Shown: positions 33,170-42,190, counted from the stretch's first letter. The stretch: DNA of 64,000 nucleotides from Flagellimonas aequoris (GCF_003584165.1 NZ_QXFJ01000009.1:124001-188000), one strand, 5' to 3'. The notes: a model not told the origin generated them from the letters alone. Translations and numbers: made by a program.

Positions 33170-34258
33170 TTATTGAATGGTTACTTTAGCTCCATTGTAC
33201 AGCTTGCCTTCGGCAGAAACAATATAGGTTTCTCCTTTGGAAAGGCCGGACAATACTTCCACCTCGTCGCCATAGGTCTCACCCAAACGCAACCAACGCA
33301 ATAGGGCCACATTGTCTTGACCCAAGGTATAGATCCCACTCAACTGCCCTTTTTGGATCAAGGCTTTGGACGGAACCGTAACAATGGTTTTCTCATTGCT
33401 AGCGTTGCCCGTCTCCAGCCTTACGGTTGCATACATACCTGACAAAATTTTGGCATCCGTTTTATCCAATTGTACTTTCATCAAATACTGCCCGCCTGTG
33501 TTTTGGGCAGAGGCACTCAATTCGGTCACTTTTCCTGTAACAATGGTATCCAAGGCTTTAACTTGAACCAAGGCTTTGGTTCCCACTTGGATCCCGGTGA
33601 TGTTGTTCTCGGCCACTTTGGCCACTACTTCAAAACCTCCTGGAGATTCCACAGAAACCAATGGCACCCCTGGGTTGGCCATATCACCTTCGTCTATGTA
33701 GGTATTGGTCACCACTCCACTAAATGGGGCTCGAATGTTGGCGTAGGCAAATTGGGAATTGACCTCGTTCTTCATCTGGTTGGCCGATTCCAATCGAGCC
33801 TTGGCCATTTCATAGCGGGCGGTCATATCATCCAGTTCCTTTTGGGAAGCACTGTTTTCGTTGAAAAGATTCTGGAACCTTTCGTAATCTTTCTTTGCAT
33901 TGTTGAAAGCCACTGTTGCCTCAGCGATAGAGGCCTCCACTTGTGCTTTTTTGGCACGTAGGTCCACATTGTTGATCGAAATCAATAGATCCCCTTTATT
34001 TACTTTTTGGCCAATTTTCACGGGCAATGATTCCACATAGCCCATCATTCGGGTACTGAGTGTGGCGTTGTTCAAGGCGGTTATCTGTCCGCTTCCGGCC
34101 AAAATGGTGTTACTGTCACCTGTTTCCACTTCGGAAACGGTCACGGGAACTGCCGGTCCACCATCCTGTTTCTGCTCCTTGTCACTTCCGCAACTTGCAA
34201 GGATAATCCCCAATGCAAGGGCGATAAAGGCATTTTTATATATCGTAGTGTTTTTCAT
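33170..34258 (-). CDS. RND membrane-fusion (HlyD/AcrA-like) lipoprotein (362 aa)
   Basis: The signal with lipobox is FIALALGIILASCGSDKE. The lipoyl and alpha-hairpin domains are clear (DLLISINNVDLRAKKAQVEA SIAEATVAFN, ANIRAPFSGVVTNTYIDEGD), followed by beta-barrel and membrane-proximal domains. It bridges the permease at 29959 and the outer-membrane channel at 34266 across the periplasm. The gaps to both neighbours are under 20 bases, so this is one operon. Confidence 0.92.
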   Translation of the reverse strand: MKNTTIYKNAFIALALGIILASCGSDKEQKQDGGPAVPVTVSEVETGDSNTILAGSGQITALNNATLSTRMMGYVESLPVKIGQKVNKGDLLISINNVDLRAKKAQVEASIAEATVAFNNAKKDYERFQNLFNENSASQKELDDMTARYEMAKARLESANQMKNEVNSQFAYANIRAPFSGVVTNTYIDEGDMANPGVPLVSVESPGGFEVVAKVAENNITGIQVGTKALVQVKALDTIVTGKVTELSASAQNTGGQYLMKVQLDKTDAKILSGMYATVRLETGNASNEKTIVTVPSKALIQKGQLSGIYTLGQDNVALLRWLRLGETYGDEVEVLSGLSKGETYIVSAEGKLYNGAKVTIQ

Positions 34259-34265
34259 ATCGCAA

Positions 34266-35570
34266 TTATTCTTTGGTTAAAAATGTTAGTAGGGATTGTG
34301 CTTGGTTATATTCGAAAATGGTTTGGTAGTAGGCCAATTGCTTTTCGGCGTACATGGCCTCTGCCATCAATAGATCGGTTGCTTTTTCCAAGCCTTCCTT
34401 AAATCGGTTTGTACGTATTCTCAAGGATTCTTCGGATTGGTCCATAGCCAATTTTGAGGTCTGGAGCCTGTTGTGCGCATCTTCGACCATCCTTCTGGTG
34501 CGTTGTAACTCCATAGAACTTTTGGCAACGTACTGCTCGTATTCTTGTTTCGATTTCTCATAATTTGTTTTGCTCTTGCCCACTTTAGCAAAGCGTTGGG
34601 CCCCTTTAAAAACATCCCAGCTTAAACTGGCCCCGATGATATATCCCTTGGCATCTGCACGGAAAATTTGGTCATCGTACATTTCGTAACTGGCAAAGGC
34701 ATTCAACCTTGGCAAAAAGGTCATGTTCTCTGCCCTCATGTTGGCCTTGTATGCTTCGGAAACCAAGTCCATGGCCCGTACATCGGCACGATTTTCCAAA
34801 GTTGCCTCGGCAGATTCTCCTAAATCATTGGGCATCAATTCTTCGGTAGGTTCATATACCACGTTACCTTGTTCGTTCATCAAAAAAGCCAAATAATCAG
34901 ATGCATTCTTTACATTGCTTTTGGCCGAGTTCAGTTGGTTCTCCACTTCAGTGACCCTTACCTGCACCTCCAACAAGTCTGCTTTCTGTAGCAATCCCTG
35001 ATTGAAACTGTTCTGGGCCGTGTTCAAGTTCGCATTGGCTGCTTCATAAGCTTTTTCCAATACCTGTACCGCCCTGTGGGCCAATTGCAACTGTCCAAAG
35101 GCCTTTTGTGCCTCAAAATCCAAATAATCCCTAGTGCGCGAAGCCTGAAGGTCTTTGGCCTCCATGGTTGTTTTTGCGGCCTTACGTTGGAAGAAACCAT
35201 CCATATTGATCAAGGGCTGCTCCACCGAAATTTTAGTGGCGAAGTTTTCTATTTGATCGGGATCGTTCAACAAAGCAGGGTTAAAATCCGCCTGGGTCAA
35301 AATCTCTTGGTTGAGTTTGGAACCGAAGGCCATCAATGGGTTCGTGGTGGTAATCCCTGTGTGGGAGACCGATATCTGTGGCAAAAAAATGGAACTCGAA
35401 AATTGGTAGTCATATTTTGCCATCTTCGCCTCCTGTTCGGATACCTTGATACTTGCATTGGATTCCTGCACTCTGGCCAGGACATCCCCCAAGGAAATCT
35501 TTACATGGTCTTGTGCCAGCAAAGTTCCCTGTGCGCAAATAAGTGTGATTGCTATAAGTATTCGCTTCAT
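34266..35570 (-). CDS. TolC-family outer-membrane efflux protein (434 aa)
   Basis: The signal peptide is MKRILIAITLICAQGTLLAQ, and two OEP repeats follow (ISLGDVLARVQESNASIKVS and GESAEATLENRADVRAMDLV). Long coiled helices such as QLAHRAVQVLEKAYEAANAN form the periplasmic tunnel. It is the first gene of the pump operon; operator GTAAC-CTGT-GTTAC lies 50 bases before its ATG. It forms the exit duct for the permease and fusion protein downstream. Confidence 0.92.
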   Translation of the reverse strand: MKRILIAITLICAQGTLLAQDHVKISLGDVLARVQESNASIKVSEQEAKMAKYDYQFSSSIFLPQISVSHTGITTTNPLMAFGSKLNQEILTQADFNPALLNDPDQIENFATKISVEQPLINMDGFFQRKAAKTTMEAKDLQASRTRDYLDFEAQKAFGQLQLAHRAVQVLEKAYEAANANLNTAQNSFNQGLLQKADLLEVQVRVTEVENQLNSAKSNVKNASDYLAFLMNEQGNVVYEPTEELMPNDLGESAEATLENRADVRAMDLVSEAYKANMRAENMTFLPRLNAFASYEMYDDQIFRADAKGYIIGASLSWDVFKGAQRFAKVGKSKTNYEKSKQEYEQYVAKSSMELQRTRRMVEDAHNRLQTSKLAMDQSEESLRIRTNRFKEGLEKATDLLMAEAMYAEKQLAYYQTIFEYNQAQSLLTFLTKE

Positions 35571-35619
35571 ATACTATTTTAATTTGAGCCAAAATTAGAA
35601 TCGTTCCAAGTTCCACACA

Positions 35620-35633
35620 GTAACCTGTGTTAC
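35620..35633. promoter_or_regulatory. Operator 1, GTAACCTGTGTTAC, before the RND operon
   Basis: A perfect GTAAC-N4-GTTAC palindrome 50 bases upstream of ATG 35570. It is one of eight related sites in this island and a candidate target of the Crp/Fnr protein at 49083-49715. Confidence 0.7.
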
Positions 35634-35651
35634 TAAGAAAATCGGGCAAGA

Positions 35652-35703
35652 AAAAACCCCAATACGAAGAAGTCCCCACAAAGGAAATCCGTATTGAGGT
35701 TTT
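35652..35703 (-). terminator. Hairpin terminator after the 44-aa gene
   Basis: AAAACCCCAATACG (35653-35666) pairs with CGTATTGAGGTTTT (35690-35703) with one mismatch. On the minus strand it follows the small gene by 22 bases and ends in T residues. Confidence 0.65.
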
Positions 35704-35725
35704 GTACAATGATGAATGTCAGGGT

Positions 35726-35860
35726 TTAAGCCTTTCTCGTACCTCCGTGTCCCCCAGCTACGATCACCAACACTTTAAGACTCAAAAAAATGAACTTAAA
35801 GAACTGGACGATGGGGTTCATCATCATAAATCGCTTGTATTTGGATATGCGTCGTGTCAT
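35726..35860 (-). CDS. Small basic/hydrophobic protein (44 aa)
   Basis: The sequence opens MTRRISKYKRFMMMNPIVQF, continues with a hydrophobic segment (FFKFIFLSLKVLVIVAGG) and ends HGGTRKA. It is a probable single membrane helix with a cationic N-terminus. It begins seven bases after the stop of the flavoprotein at 35868 and is closed by the hairpin at 35652-35703, so it is the last gene of that operon. Similar short proteins ending in GHGGTR seem familiar from Bacteroidota genomes, but I cannot name a function. It is short enough to be missed by gene callers. Confidence 0.6.
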   Translation of the reverse strand: MTRRISKYKRFMMMNPIVQFFKFIFLSLKVLVIVAGGHGGTRKA

Positions 35861-35867
35861 GATTTTT

Positions 35868-37325
35868 CTATTCAGGAATTAACCACCAAAAAGGTTTCAT
35901 TTTTGCTTTGTAGATGAAGGCATAGTGCAATGCCAGTTTCAGCCAGTGCCCGGCAAGACCGATGGAACCAAAGGTTTTACCCAGTTTTCTACCATGGGTA
36001 TCCGGATATTTTTTGAAATCGGGCACAATGGGATAGGTTGTGATGCTGATGCCACTACCCTTGGTCATTCCAAACCCGGCCGAAGCGATACAGGCGGCTC
36101 CCATGTTGCCCATGGAGCCTTTGTGATGCAATTCGTGGTTCGGGTTTTTGATCATCTCAATAATGTTATCGGCCACTAATTTCGCGGTGATCCCCGAAGG
36201 CATCCCTGTACGTGGTGGTGCAGGAGTGATGTCCGTTCCATTTTTGCTCTTTCTCGGTTTTGAAATGCCATGGGGAGGTGCAAAGGCTATCCCCGGTGCA
36301 AAAATATTGGCGTACGATGGGTTTTGATAGGTTTCCGGCCAGTCCTGAACCGTCCATTCCTCGTAAGGTTTGGGCGTGTAGTCGGCATCAACGATCATAA
36401 ACCCTTTAAAGAGTTTTTCCGTAATATCACCCCCATTCTTGTCATAGGCCTTAAATCCATGACCGGAAAAGGAAGGAATCAACATGGCGAAATCATAGCT
36501 TTCCTGTTTGTATTCGCCATCAAGCGTCTCGTAATGGGCCAACCCATCTTCCACTTTGTTGACCCCGGCTCCCAAAATCCAATGGATTCCCCGGTCTTCA
36601 AAGACCATCTCCACCATTTCGTTGGATTTCATGATATTGCTTCCGTAGCTCAACAGCATTCCGTCCATCCCAAAATCCCCTAATTGGTATTCATTGGAAA
36701 TCCAGGTGATTTCTGCCATATCCCTTACCTTATGCCTTCTAAGCTCTTGTTCCACATTCAAAATATATTCAAAAGCAGCACCTTGGCAGGTGGCCTTGGC
36801 ATGACCTGTACCAATCAAAATCTTGACCTTTTTGCCCTGCTTCATTTGTTTGATGACCTCTTCCAGGGCCACCCAAGCTTCTTGGGCGTGGGTATAGGTA
36901 CAAACGGAATGGGCCTTGTTCTTACCTGGCGAAAGCCCCTCGGTTGCCTCAAAATTGAGTTTTGGCCCCGTTGCGTTGATCAAATAATCATAGGTGACCT
37001 TCTCTTGCTTTCCTTTCTCGTCCCCTGTCACATATTCTGCCAAGACGTAGGGTTTCTGCTCATCATTATCTCCTTCGGGATAAAAACTGATGGCTTTGGC
37101 CTGTTTATAATCGATATGTTTTTTGGCGTACAGGGGGGCCAATGGAAATATGAGATCCCTGGGTTTCATCCTACCGATCCCGACCCATATATTGGATGGG
37201 ATCCACTGGTAGTTACTATTGGGTGAAACCACCACCACTTCATGCTCTTTTGGGAGCTTTCTTCTGAGATGCGAAGCGGCCACATGACCCGCTATTCCGG
37301 CTCCCAGAACAACAATTTTTGCCAT
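35868..37325 (-). CDS. FAD/NAD(P)-dependent, sulfide:quinone-oxidoreductase-like flavoprotein (485 aa)
   Basis: The FAD-binding GAGIAGHVAASHL is at the N-terminus, followed by YQWIPSNIWVGIG, the substrate-like loop GTGHAKATCQGAAFEYILN, a second Rossmann region and the FAD C-end motif YANIFAPGIAFAPPHGISKP. Cysteines in SVCTYTHAQEAW, KATCQGA and GAACIASAGFG could form the sulfide site. The C-terminus carries amphipathic, aromatic segments (AFIYKAKMKPFWWL) for membrane attachment. It differs from the type II SQR at 40928 and fits type III/VI-like SQR or a related flavoprotein. It likely oxidises sulfide or polysulfide and reduces quinone. It is expressed with DUF2202 upstream and the 44-aa gene downstream. 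Confidence 0.75.
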   Translation of the reverse strand: MAKIVVLGAGIAGHVAASHLRRKLPKEHEVVVVSPNSNYQWIPSNIWVGIGRMKPRDLIFPLAPLYAKKHIDYKQAKAISFYPEGDNDEQKPYVLAEYVTGDEKGKQEKVTYDYLINATGPKLNFEATEGLSPGKNKAHSVCTYTHAQEAWVALEEVIKQMKQGKKVKILIGTGHAKATCQGAAFEYILNVEQELRRHKVRDMAEITWISNEYQLGDFGMDGMLLSYGSNIMKSNEMVEMVFEDRGIHWILGAGVNKVEDGLAHYETLDGEYKQESYDFAMLIPSFSGHGFKAYDKNGGDITEKLFKGFMIVDADYTPKPYEEWTVQDWPETYQNPSYANIFAPGIAFAPPHGISKPRKSKNGTDITPAPPRTGMPSGITAKLVADNIIEMIKNPNHELHHKGSMGNMGAACIASAGFGMTKGSGISITTYPIVPDFKKYPDTHGRKLGKTFGSIGLAGHWLKLALHYAFIYKAKMKPFWWLIPE

Positions 37326-37392
37326 TGATTATAGTTTAGTTAAAAATTATGGTGCCCATAATCACATGGGCAAGTTCATACTCTTATGCATT

Positions 37393-38037
37393 TCAGTTGC
37401 ATTGCTCATGGGAATCGTCCAAAATGGACTGGTATTCTTCCACGGTCAAAAACTGGGGCTCATAAGATGACCCAATATTTTCGAGGCTCTGGGTGAAACT
37501 CCTCAGATGGTTCCTGGAACCACATTGTAAGCTGGCAAAAACACTGGCAATGTCACTATTGGTAGTCGCTTGGATGTGCTCTTCCAAATCCACAATGTCC
37601 AAATCCTCTATGGTGGCACCAATCTTCAGTGCACTTACCTCATCCATCACCCCATCTTCCTCAAATTTGTTGTACAACGCCTGTAAATCATTATTATCAA
37701 ATTCACCGTTGGGCAATATTTCATAGTCAACATTAAATGCATCGAGCAAAGTGACAACGGCGGTCATATGCAACTCTTCACTCTGTTTTATATTGTTAAA
37801 CTGAACCATACCCCATGTGTCATAAAGAAACGCGTAGGTATCCCTGGCCAGCTTCTCTTCTTCCAGCATAAACAACAACGCATTTTTGTCTTCTTCAGAA
37901 ATTATGGCAGTTGCTTCATCATCAATAATTGCATTTTCCACAACACTGTCCCCATTATCTGAACATCCCCAGAACATGGGAATGGATATCAGTATGGAGA
38001 GAACAACCCAACTGAATTCCTTAACTTTTACTTTCAT
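37393..38037 (-). CDS. DUF2202 ferritin-like lipoprotein (214 aa)
   Basis: The lipobox signal is LSILISIPMFWGCSDN. DUF2202 follows, a four-helix ferritin-like bundle: FMLEEEKLARDTYAFLYDTW, then QSEELHMTAVVTLLDAF (E-x-x-H), DLEEHIQATTNSDIASV (E-x-x-H-like) and QCGSRNHLRSFTQSLENIG. The E/H residues suggest a di-iron site. It is periplasmic, probably facing the outer leaflet. The function is unknown; it is common next to metal or redox stress genes. A perfect 18-bp operator lies 41 bases before its ATG, and the SQR-like gene follows 67 bases downstream. Confidence 0.85.
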   Translation of the reverse strand: MKVKVKEFSWVVLSILISIPMFWGCSDNGDSVVENAIIDDEATAIISEEDKNALLFMLEEEKLARDTYAFLYDTWGMVQFNNIKQSEELHMTAVVTLLDAFNVDYEILPNGEFDNNDLQALYNKFEEDGVMDEVSALKIGATIEDLDIVDLEEHIQATTNSDIASVFASLQCGSRNHLRSFTQSLENIGSSYEPQFLTVEEYQSILDDSHEQCN

Positions 38038-38077
38038 AGCTTTTTCCAGTAAAAATCAGGAATAGCCCAATAAACCA

Positions 38078-38095
38078 CAGTAACAATTGTTACTG
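38078..38095. promoter_or_regulatory. Operator 2, perfect 18-bp palindrome CAGTAACAATTGTTACTG
   Basis: The best-matched site of the set, 41 bases before the DUF2202 start. It contains GTAAC-AATT-GTTAC. Confidence 0.75.
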
Positions 38096-38109
38096 AAAAC
38101 AAGTCACTT

Positions 38110-38140
38110 AAAAAACAAAGGCCCCGCAAAATGCAGGGCC
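38110..38140 (-). terminator. Terminator after cydB
   Basis: On the minus strand GGCCCTGC pairs with GCGGGGCC (38133-38140 and 38120-38127) around ATTTT, followed by a T-rich run (TTTGTTTTTT). It lies 22 bases past the cydB stop. Confidence 0.85.
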
Positions 38141-38162
38141 CTTTATGTAAAATAGTGTTTGT

Positions 38163-39200
38163 TCAATAACTGGTCTCGTCCAACTTGACCTTACCCCAGA
38201 ATGTTTTGTACACAAATATGGTATAGAACAGTACCAGAGGGGTTCCGATGGCCACGATCGTCAACATGATCTGCAACGATTTGGTAGAGGAAGCGGCATT
38301 GTATATGTCGATATGAAACTTAGGGTCTATGGTGGAGCGAAGGAGTACGGGATACAATTCAACCGCCACCAAAACCAACAAAAAGGCAATGGTCAATGAT
38401 GAAAACAGGAATGCCCATTTGTATTTTCTCCGCTCTGCCAGACGAGGCACGTTGGCAATACTCAAAAAGGTCAAGAGTGGAATCACAAAAAGGGTTGGAT
38501 TGCTCTTAAAATCATCCGAAAGGTGGGGAATGTAGATCAACGTGTATAGGGTGGTAATGGAAAAACTCACCATAAAAAAGATCATTCCCCTTTTCAACAG
38601 TCTCGTCAGTTTGGCAAACAATCTGCCTTCCGTCTTCAACAGTAGAAAAATAGCTCCATGTGCCATAAAAAGTGATAAGGTGGTAAATCCGGTCATCAAG
38701 GCGTATGGATTCAAAAATTCAAAAAGGACACCACCTTTATATTGATAATCCTCCCCTATCGGGATGCCTTGCAGCACATTTCCGAGTACCACCCCAAGCA
38801 AAAAGGCCAGCATGATACTGGAGATGCTGTAACAGATATCCCAAAGCCTTCTCCACCACAACATGGGTTCCTTCCCCCTAAATTCTATGGAAATAGCCCT
38901 AAAGATGATGAAGAGCAAAAACAGCATAAAGGGGATATAGAGCGATGAGAACAATGTGGCGTACATCAACGGAAAACCGGCAAAGAGGGCACCTCCCCCG
39001 ATTACCAGCCATACTTCATTACCATCCCACACGGGGCCCACTGCATTCAAGGCAATCCTTCGGCTCTGTTCTTTCTTTAGAAAGAGATGCCAAGCACCCG
39101 CCCCAAAGTCGAACCCATCCAAAATGGCATATCCGGAGAACAAACCGCCAACGACCAAAAACCACCATGTGGGATAATCCAATCCTAAAAATGTTTCCAT
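38163..39200 (-). CDS. cydB: Cytochrome bd oxidase subunit II
   Basis: At 345 residues with about eight helices, the start is YPTWWFLVVGGLFSGYAILD, with GFDFGAGAWHLFL and the GPVWDGNEVWLVIGGGALFA motif diagnostic of CydB. With CydA it forms the quinol oxidase that reduces oxygen to water. Cytochrome bd is known to keep working in the presence of sulfide, which poisons haem-copper oxidases. That fits its place among sulfide-oxidation genes. It lies five bases after cydA and is followed by a terminator. Confidence 0.95.
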   Translation of the reverse strand: METFLGLDYPTWWFLVVGGLFSGYAILDGFDFGAGAWHLFLKKEQSRRIALNAVGPVWDGNEVWLVIGGGALFAGFPLMYATLFSSLYIPFMLFLLFIIFRAISIEFRGKEPMLWWRRLWDICYSISSIMLAFLLGVVLGNVLQGIPIGEDYQYKGGVLFEFLNPYALMTGFTTLSLFMAHGAIFLLLKTEGRLFAKLTRLLKRGMIFFMVSFSITTLYTLIYIPHLSDDFKSNPTLFVIPLLTFLSIANVPRLAERRKYKWAFLFSSLTIAFLLVLVAVELYPVLLRSTIDPKFHIDIYNAASSTKSLQIMLTIVAIGTPLVLFYTIFVYKTFWGKVKLDETSY

Positions 39201-39205
39201 ATTGC

Positions 39206-40579
39206 TTAGTTAATCATGTGAGTCAATGTTCCTCCAAAAGGTGTTTCGTCGCTTTCCGCTTCTTCGTATGGCCCGTGTTTGATCTTTTTATGCAATAGAT
39301 AGATGAACAAGGTGAACAACAAGGCGTATATCAAAAAGAATAGAATCAACGAAAACATGATCTGATTGTCAGAAACAGCCTGTGAAAAGGCTTCGTCGGT
39401 TCTTAAAAGACCATAGACCACCCATGGCTGCCTTCCCATTTCTGCGGCAAACCAACCCACCTGATTTGCTATCTGAGGTAGGAATACCGCAAATACAAAT
39501 ATCCAGAGCAACCATTTTTTTTGAAAAAGCTTTCCTCTCCACAACAAAAAACTGGCAAACAAGGTCAGGAAGATCAGAGTCATTCCTATGGCTACCATAA
39601 TATGATAAAATTGGAACACGGCATTTACTTGCGATGGGCGTTCATCCTCGGGAAAGGCATTGAGCCCCGTTACGGGTGTTTCAACATCATAATCCAACAG
39701 AAAAGAAAGGCCTCCAGGTATCTTGATTCCCGATACTTCTTGGTTTTTTTGGTCTACCCAACCCATAATGTACATATCCGCAGGTGCCGATTCCTCATAA
39801 TGTCCTTCCAATGCCGCCAATTTTGCAGGCTGGTTTTTGGCCACCCCATCTGCGGATTGATGTCCTGTGAACAACTGCCCCAATGAAAATATGGTCGCCA
39901 CGATCAGCGCAATCTTAAAGGCCTTTCTTGAAATTTCAATATATTTTCCCTTGACCATGTAATAGGCATGGACACTCATGACCAAAAAGGCTCCTGCCAA
40001 AAAGGCCCCAAGCCAAACGTGGGTCAATCTATCCACGCTGGAAGGATTGAACACCATGGCCCAAAAATCGGTAATCTCTGCCCGGGCTTCCATCCCTTCT
40101 CCCACAATGTGAAACCCTGCTGGGGTCTGTTGCCAACTGTTGGCCACCACAATCCATATGGCGGAGAACATGGATCCCAAAAACACTCCTATTGTGGAAA
40201 CCAAATGGACCCAAGGTTTTACTCGGTTCCACCCGAAAAGCAATATGCCCAAAAATCCACTTTCCAAAGCGAAGGCAAAAATACCTTCGGCAGCGAGTGC
40301 ACTTCCAAAAACATCGCCCACATAACGGGAATACACGGCCCAGTTGGTCCCGAACTCAAACTCCATGACTATACCTGTCACCACACCGATTCCGAAAGTG
40401 AGTGCAAAAATCTTGGTCCAGAATCGGGCCAATTTATGGTAGATTTCCTTTTTGGTCCTGATGTAGATACTTTCAAAAATAACCAACAGCAGACCTAGGC
40501 CAATACTTAAAGGGGGGTAGATGTAATGAAACGCAACTGTGAAGGCAAATTGAATACGGGCGAGTATTTCCGTTTCCAT
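39206..40579 (-). CDS. cydA: Cytochrome bd oxidase subunit I
   Basis: The start MetEILARIQFAFTVAFHYIYPP holds the haem b595 His (His19 region). GTNWAVYSRYVGDVFGSALAAEG and GFHIVGEG follow. At 457 residues it is shorter than E. coli CydA (about 520), consistent with the short-Q-loop bd class. It is first in the cydAB operon, under operator 3 (GTTAC-CCAT-GTTAC, 49 bases before the ATG). It accepts electrons from the quinol pool that the SQR enzymes fill. Confidence 0.95.
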   Translation of the reverse strand: METEILARIQFAFTVAFHYIYPPLSIGLGLLLVIFESIYIRTKKEIYHKLARFWTKIFALTFGIGVVTGIVMEFEFGTNWAVYSRYVGDVFGSALAAEGIFAFALESGFLGILLFGWNRVKPWVHLVSTIGVFLGSMFSAIWIVVANSWQQTPAGFHIVGEGMEARAEITDFWAMVFNPSSVDRLTHVWLGAFLAGAFLVMSVHAYYMVKGKYIEISRKAFKIALIVATIFSLGQLFTGHQSADGVAKNQPAKLAALEGHYEESAPADMYIMGWVDQKNQEVSGIKIPGGLSFLLDYDVETPVTGLNAFPEDERPSQVNAVFQFYHIMVAIGMTLIFLTLFASFLLWRGKLFQKKWLLWIFVFAVFLPQIANQVGWFAAEMGRQPWVVYGLLRTDEAFSQAVSDNQIMFSLILFFLIYALLFTLFIYLLHKKIKHGPYEEAESDETPFGGTLTHMIN

Positions 40580-40627
40580 GGATATGATTTTGACAACAAA
40601 AATAACCCTGATAACTCTCTTGTTAGG

Positions 40628-40641
40628 TTACCCATGTTACA
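40628..40641. promoter_or_regulatory. Operator 3, GTTACCCATGTTAC, before cydAB
   Basis: One mismatch from GTAAC-N4-GTTAC, in the left half. It lies 49 bases before ATG 40579. Confidence 0.55.
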
Positions 40642-40706
40642 AAAAACAAAGTTTTAACACGACAACGCCAAATCATCGTGTTAAAACTTCATATATGAGG
40701 AAAGTT

Positions 40707-40832
40707 CTATTTTTTTCCACTGTTCATCATGGCCAGAACCGCACCTACAAGTACAATGACGACCAGAACAAACAGCCCGATCATCCAGATGCCATTTTCC
40801 CAAACCACTAAAGGTATATTGAGTGTTTTCAC
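40707..40832 (-). CDS. Single-helix small membrane protein (41 aa)
   Basis: GTG 40832 opens MKTLNIPLVVWENGIWMIGL, continuing FVLVVIVLVGAVLAMMNSGK K. One strong membrane helix (residues 15-36) is flanked by a charged tail. It follows the SQR stop by 95 bases and precedes the cydAB operator, so it may be read with the SQR or act with cytochrome bd, whose known small subunits (CydX, CydS) are single-helix proteins of 30-40 residues. The sequence does not match CydX directly; a functional link is inference. No ATG is available in the frame, so the GTG start is assumed. Confidence 0.5.
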   Translation of the reverse strand: MKTLNIPLVVWENGIWMIGLFVLVVIVLVGAVLAMMNSGKK

Positions 40833-40927
40833 AATGTATTGGTTTTTGAAGTTTGACCAAATTTAGCGGCAAAACAGTTTTCAAAACATGATAATTCTCA
40901 TGTCCCTTCAAGGCTAATCGTTTGAAT

Positions 40928-42190
40928 CTAAACGTTTTTACCCTTCATCATTTTATTCCAATACAGATTGGGCAACCCGTATTTCTTCAACATCCAGAGT
41001 CTCCAATGTTCCTTATCGCTATTGAACACGAGCATTCGCTTCAGCTTTGGATCTGGTATAAAGTTATTGTTGTAATCGAACTCGGCCAGCGTCATTTTTC
41101 CATAACCGGTTACCAGTGGACAAGAGGAATAACCATTGTAGGATTTGTTGTCGGCCGATTTGTGTTCCATCAATTTTAGGATGTTATCCACCACAACAGG
41201 AACCTGTTTCCTGACCGCAGCTCCTGTTTTGGCCGTTGGAAGGGCCGCCACATCTCCCAAACCGAAAATGTTGCCGAACTTGTTGTGTTGCATGGAATGA
41301 TGGTCCACATCCAACCAGCCGGATGCATTGGCCAGAGCAGAGTCCCTTACAAATTTGGGCGCCGCCTGTGGAGGGGCCAAGTGCAACATATCGAAAGGGA
41401 CTTGAATGTCCACGTCACCAATCATTACTTCACCCAAATCATTGTCTTCGTTAATGATACACCGATTTTCTTCTGGGGCAGTATGGCTAAAGTGTACAAT
41501 CTTGTTCTCTACATCGATTTCCTTTGGTGCATAAAACGGCTTAAAATGGATGCCGTACCTATCAATGACCTTCATTAGGGTTTCCCGGATTTCTTTTACA
41601 CCAAAAATTACCGATCCCGGGGTGGCAAAAATCACGTTGGTTTTGTTCTTCAAACCGTTTTTACCGAAATAATCGGCAGCCAAATAGGCAATCTTTTGCG
41701 GTGCACCACCACATTTGATAGGGGTTGTAGGTTGGGTAAACAAAGCATTTCCTCCTTTAAAGTTTCGGATGGTTTCCCAAGTAAAATCTGGATCGATGTA
41801 ATTGCTACAGGCCACCCCTTTTTCGAAAGCTTCCGGCAAGCCTTTGATCATACTGGGTTCCATGACCAAGCCTGGGGCCACGACCAAAAAATCGTAGGTA
41901 ATGTCACCACTGCTTTCCGTGGATACGGTATTCTGTTTAGGTTGAAAGGCTTTGGCCCTGTCCTTTATCCAATCCACACCACTGGGCATTACATCTGCCA
42001 TGGGTTTGGCGGTCTTCTTAAAATCATAGGCCCCAGCTCCAACCAAAGTCCATGCGGGTTGGTAATAGTGTGTTTCCGAAGGCTCGATGATGGCAATGTC
42101 CAACTTCCGGTTCTTCCTCAATAATTGGGCTGCCGTCATAATCCCTGCCGTACCTCCCCCAATAATCAATACTTGATAATGTGATTTCAT
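40928..42190 (-). CDS. sqr: Type II sulfide:quinone oxidoreductase
   Basis: This is a 420-residue flavoprotein. FAD motif LIIGGGTAGIMTAAQLL is at residues 8-24, and HYYQPAWTLVGAG follows. The catalytic cysteines are in TPIKCGGAPQKIAYLA (C160) and YNGYSSCPLVTGYGKMTLAE (C357), the pattern of the mitochondrial-type (SQOR/type II) enzymes. It oxidises hydrogen sulfide to a persulfide on its own cysteines or glutathione-like acceptors, with electrons going to quinone. The persulfide product is the substrate of the CstB-like dioxygenase at 45821. Operator 4 lies 58 bases upstream of the start. Confidence 0.92.
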   Translation of the reverse strand: MKSHYQVLIIGGGTAGIMTAAQLLRKNRKLDIAIIEPSETHYYQPAWTLVGAGAYDFKKTAKPMADVMPSGVDWIKDRAKAFQPKQNTVSTESSGDITYDFLVVAPGLVMEPSMIKGLPEAFEKGVACSNYIDPDFTWETIRNFKGGNALFTQPTTPIKCGGAPQKIAYLAADYFGKNGLKNKTNVIFATPGSVIFGVKEIRETLMKVIDRYGIHFKPFYAPKEIDVENKIVHFSHTAPEENRCIINEDNDLGEVMIGDVDIQVPFDMLHLAPPQAAPKFVRDSALANASGWLDVDHHSMQHNKFGNIFGLGDVAALPTAKTGAAVRKQVPVVVDNILKLMEHKSADNKSYNGYSSCPLVTGYGKMTLAEFDYNNNFIPDPKLKRMLVFNSDKEHWRLWMLKKYGLPNLYWNKMMKGKNV

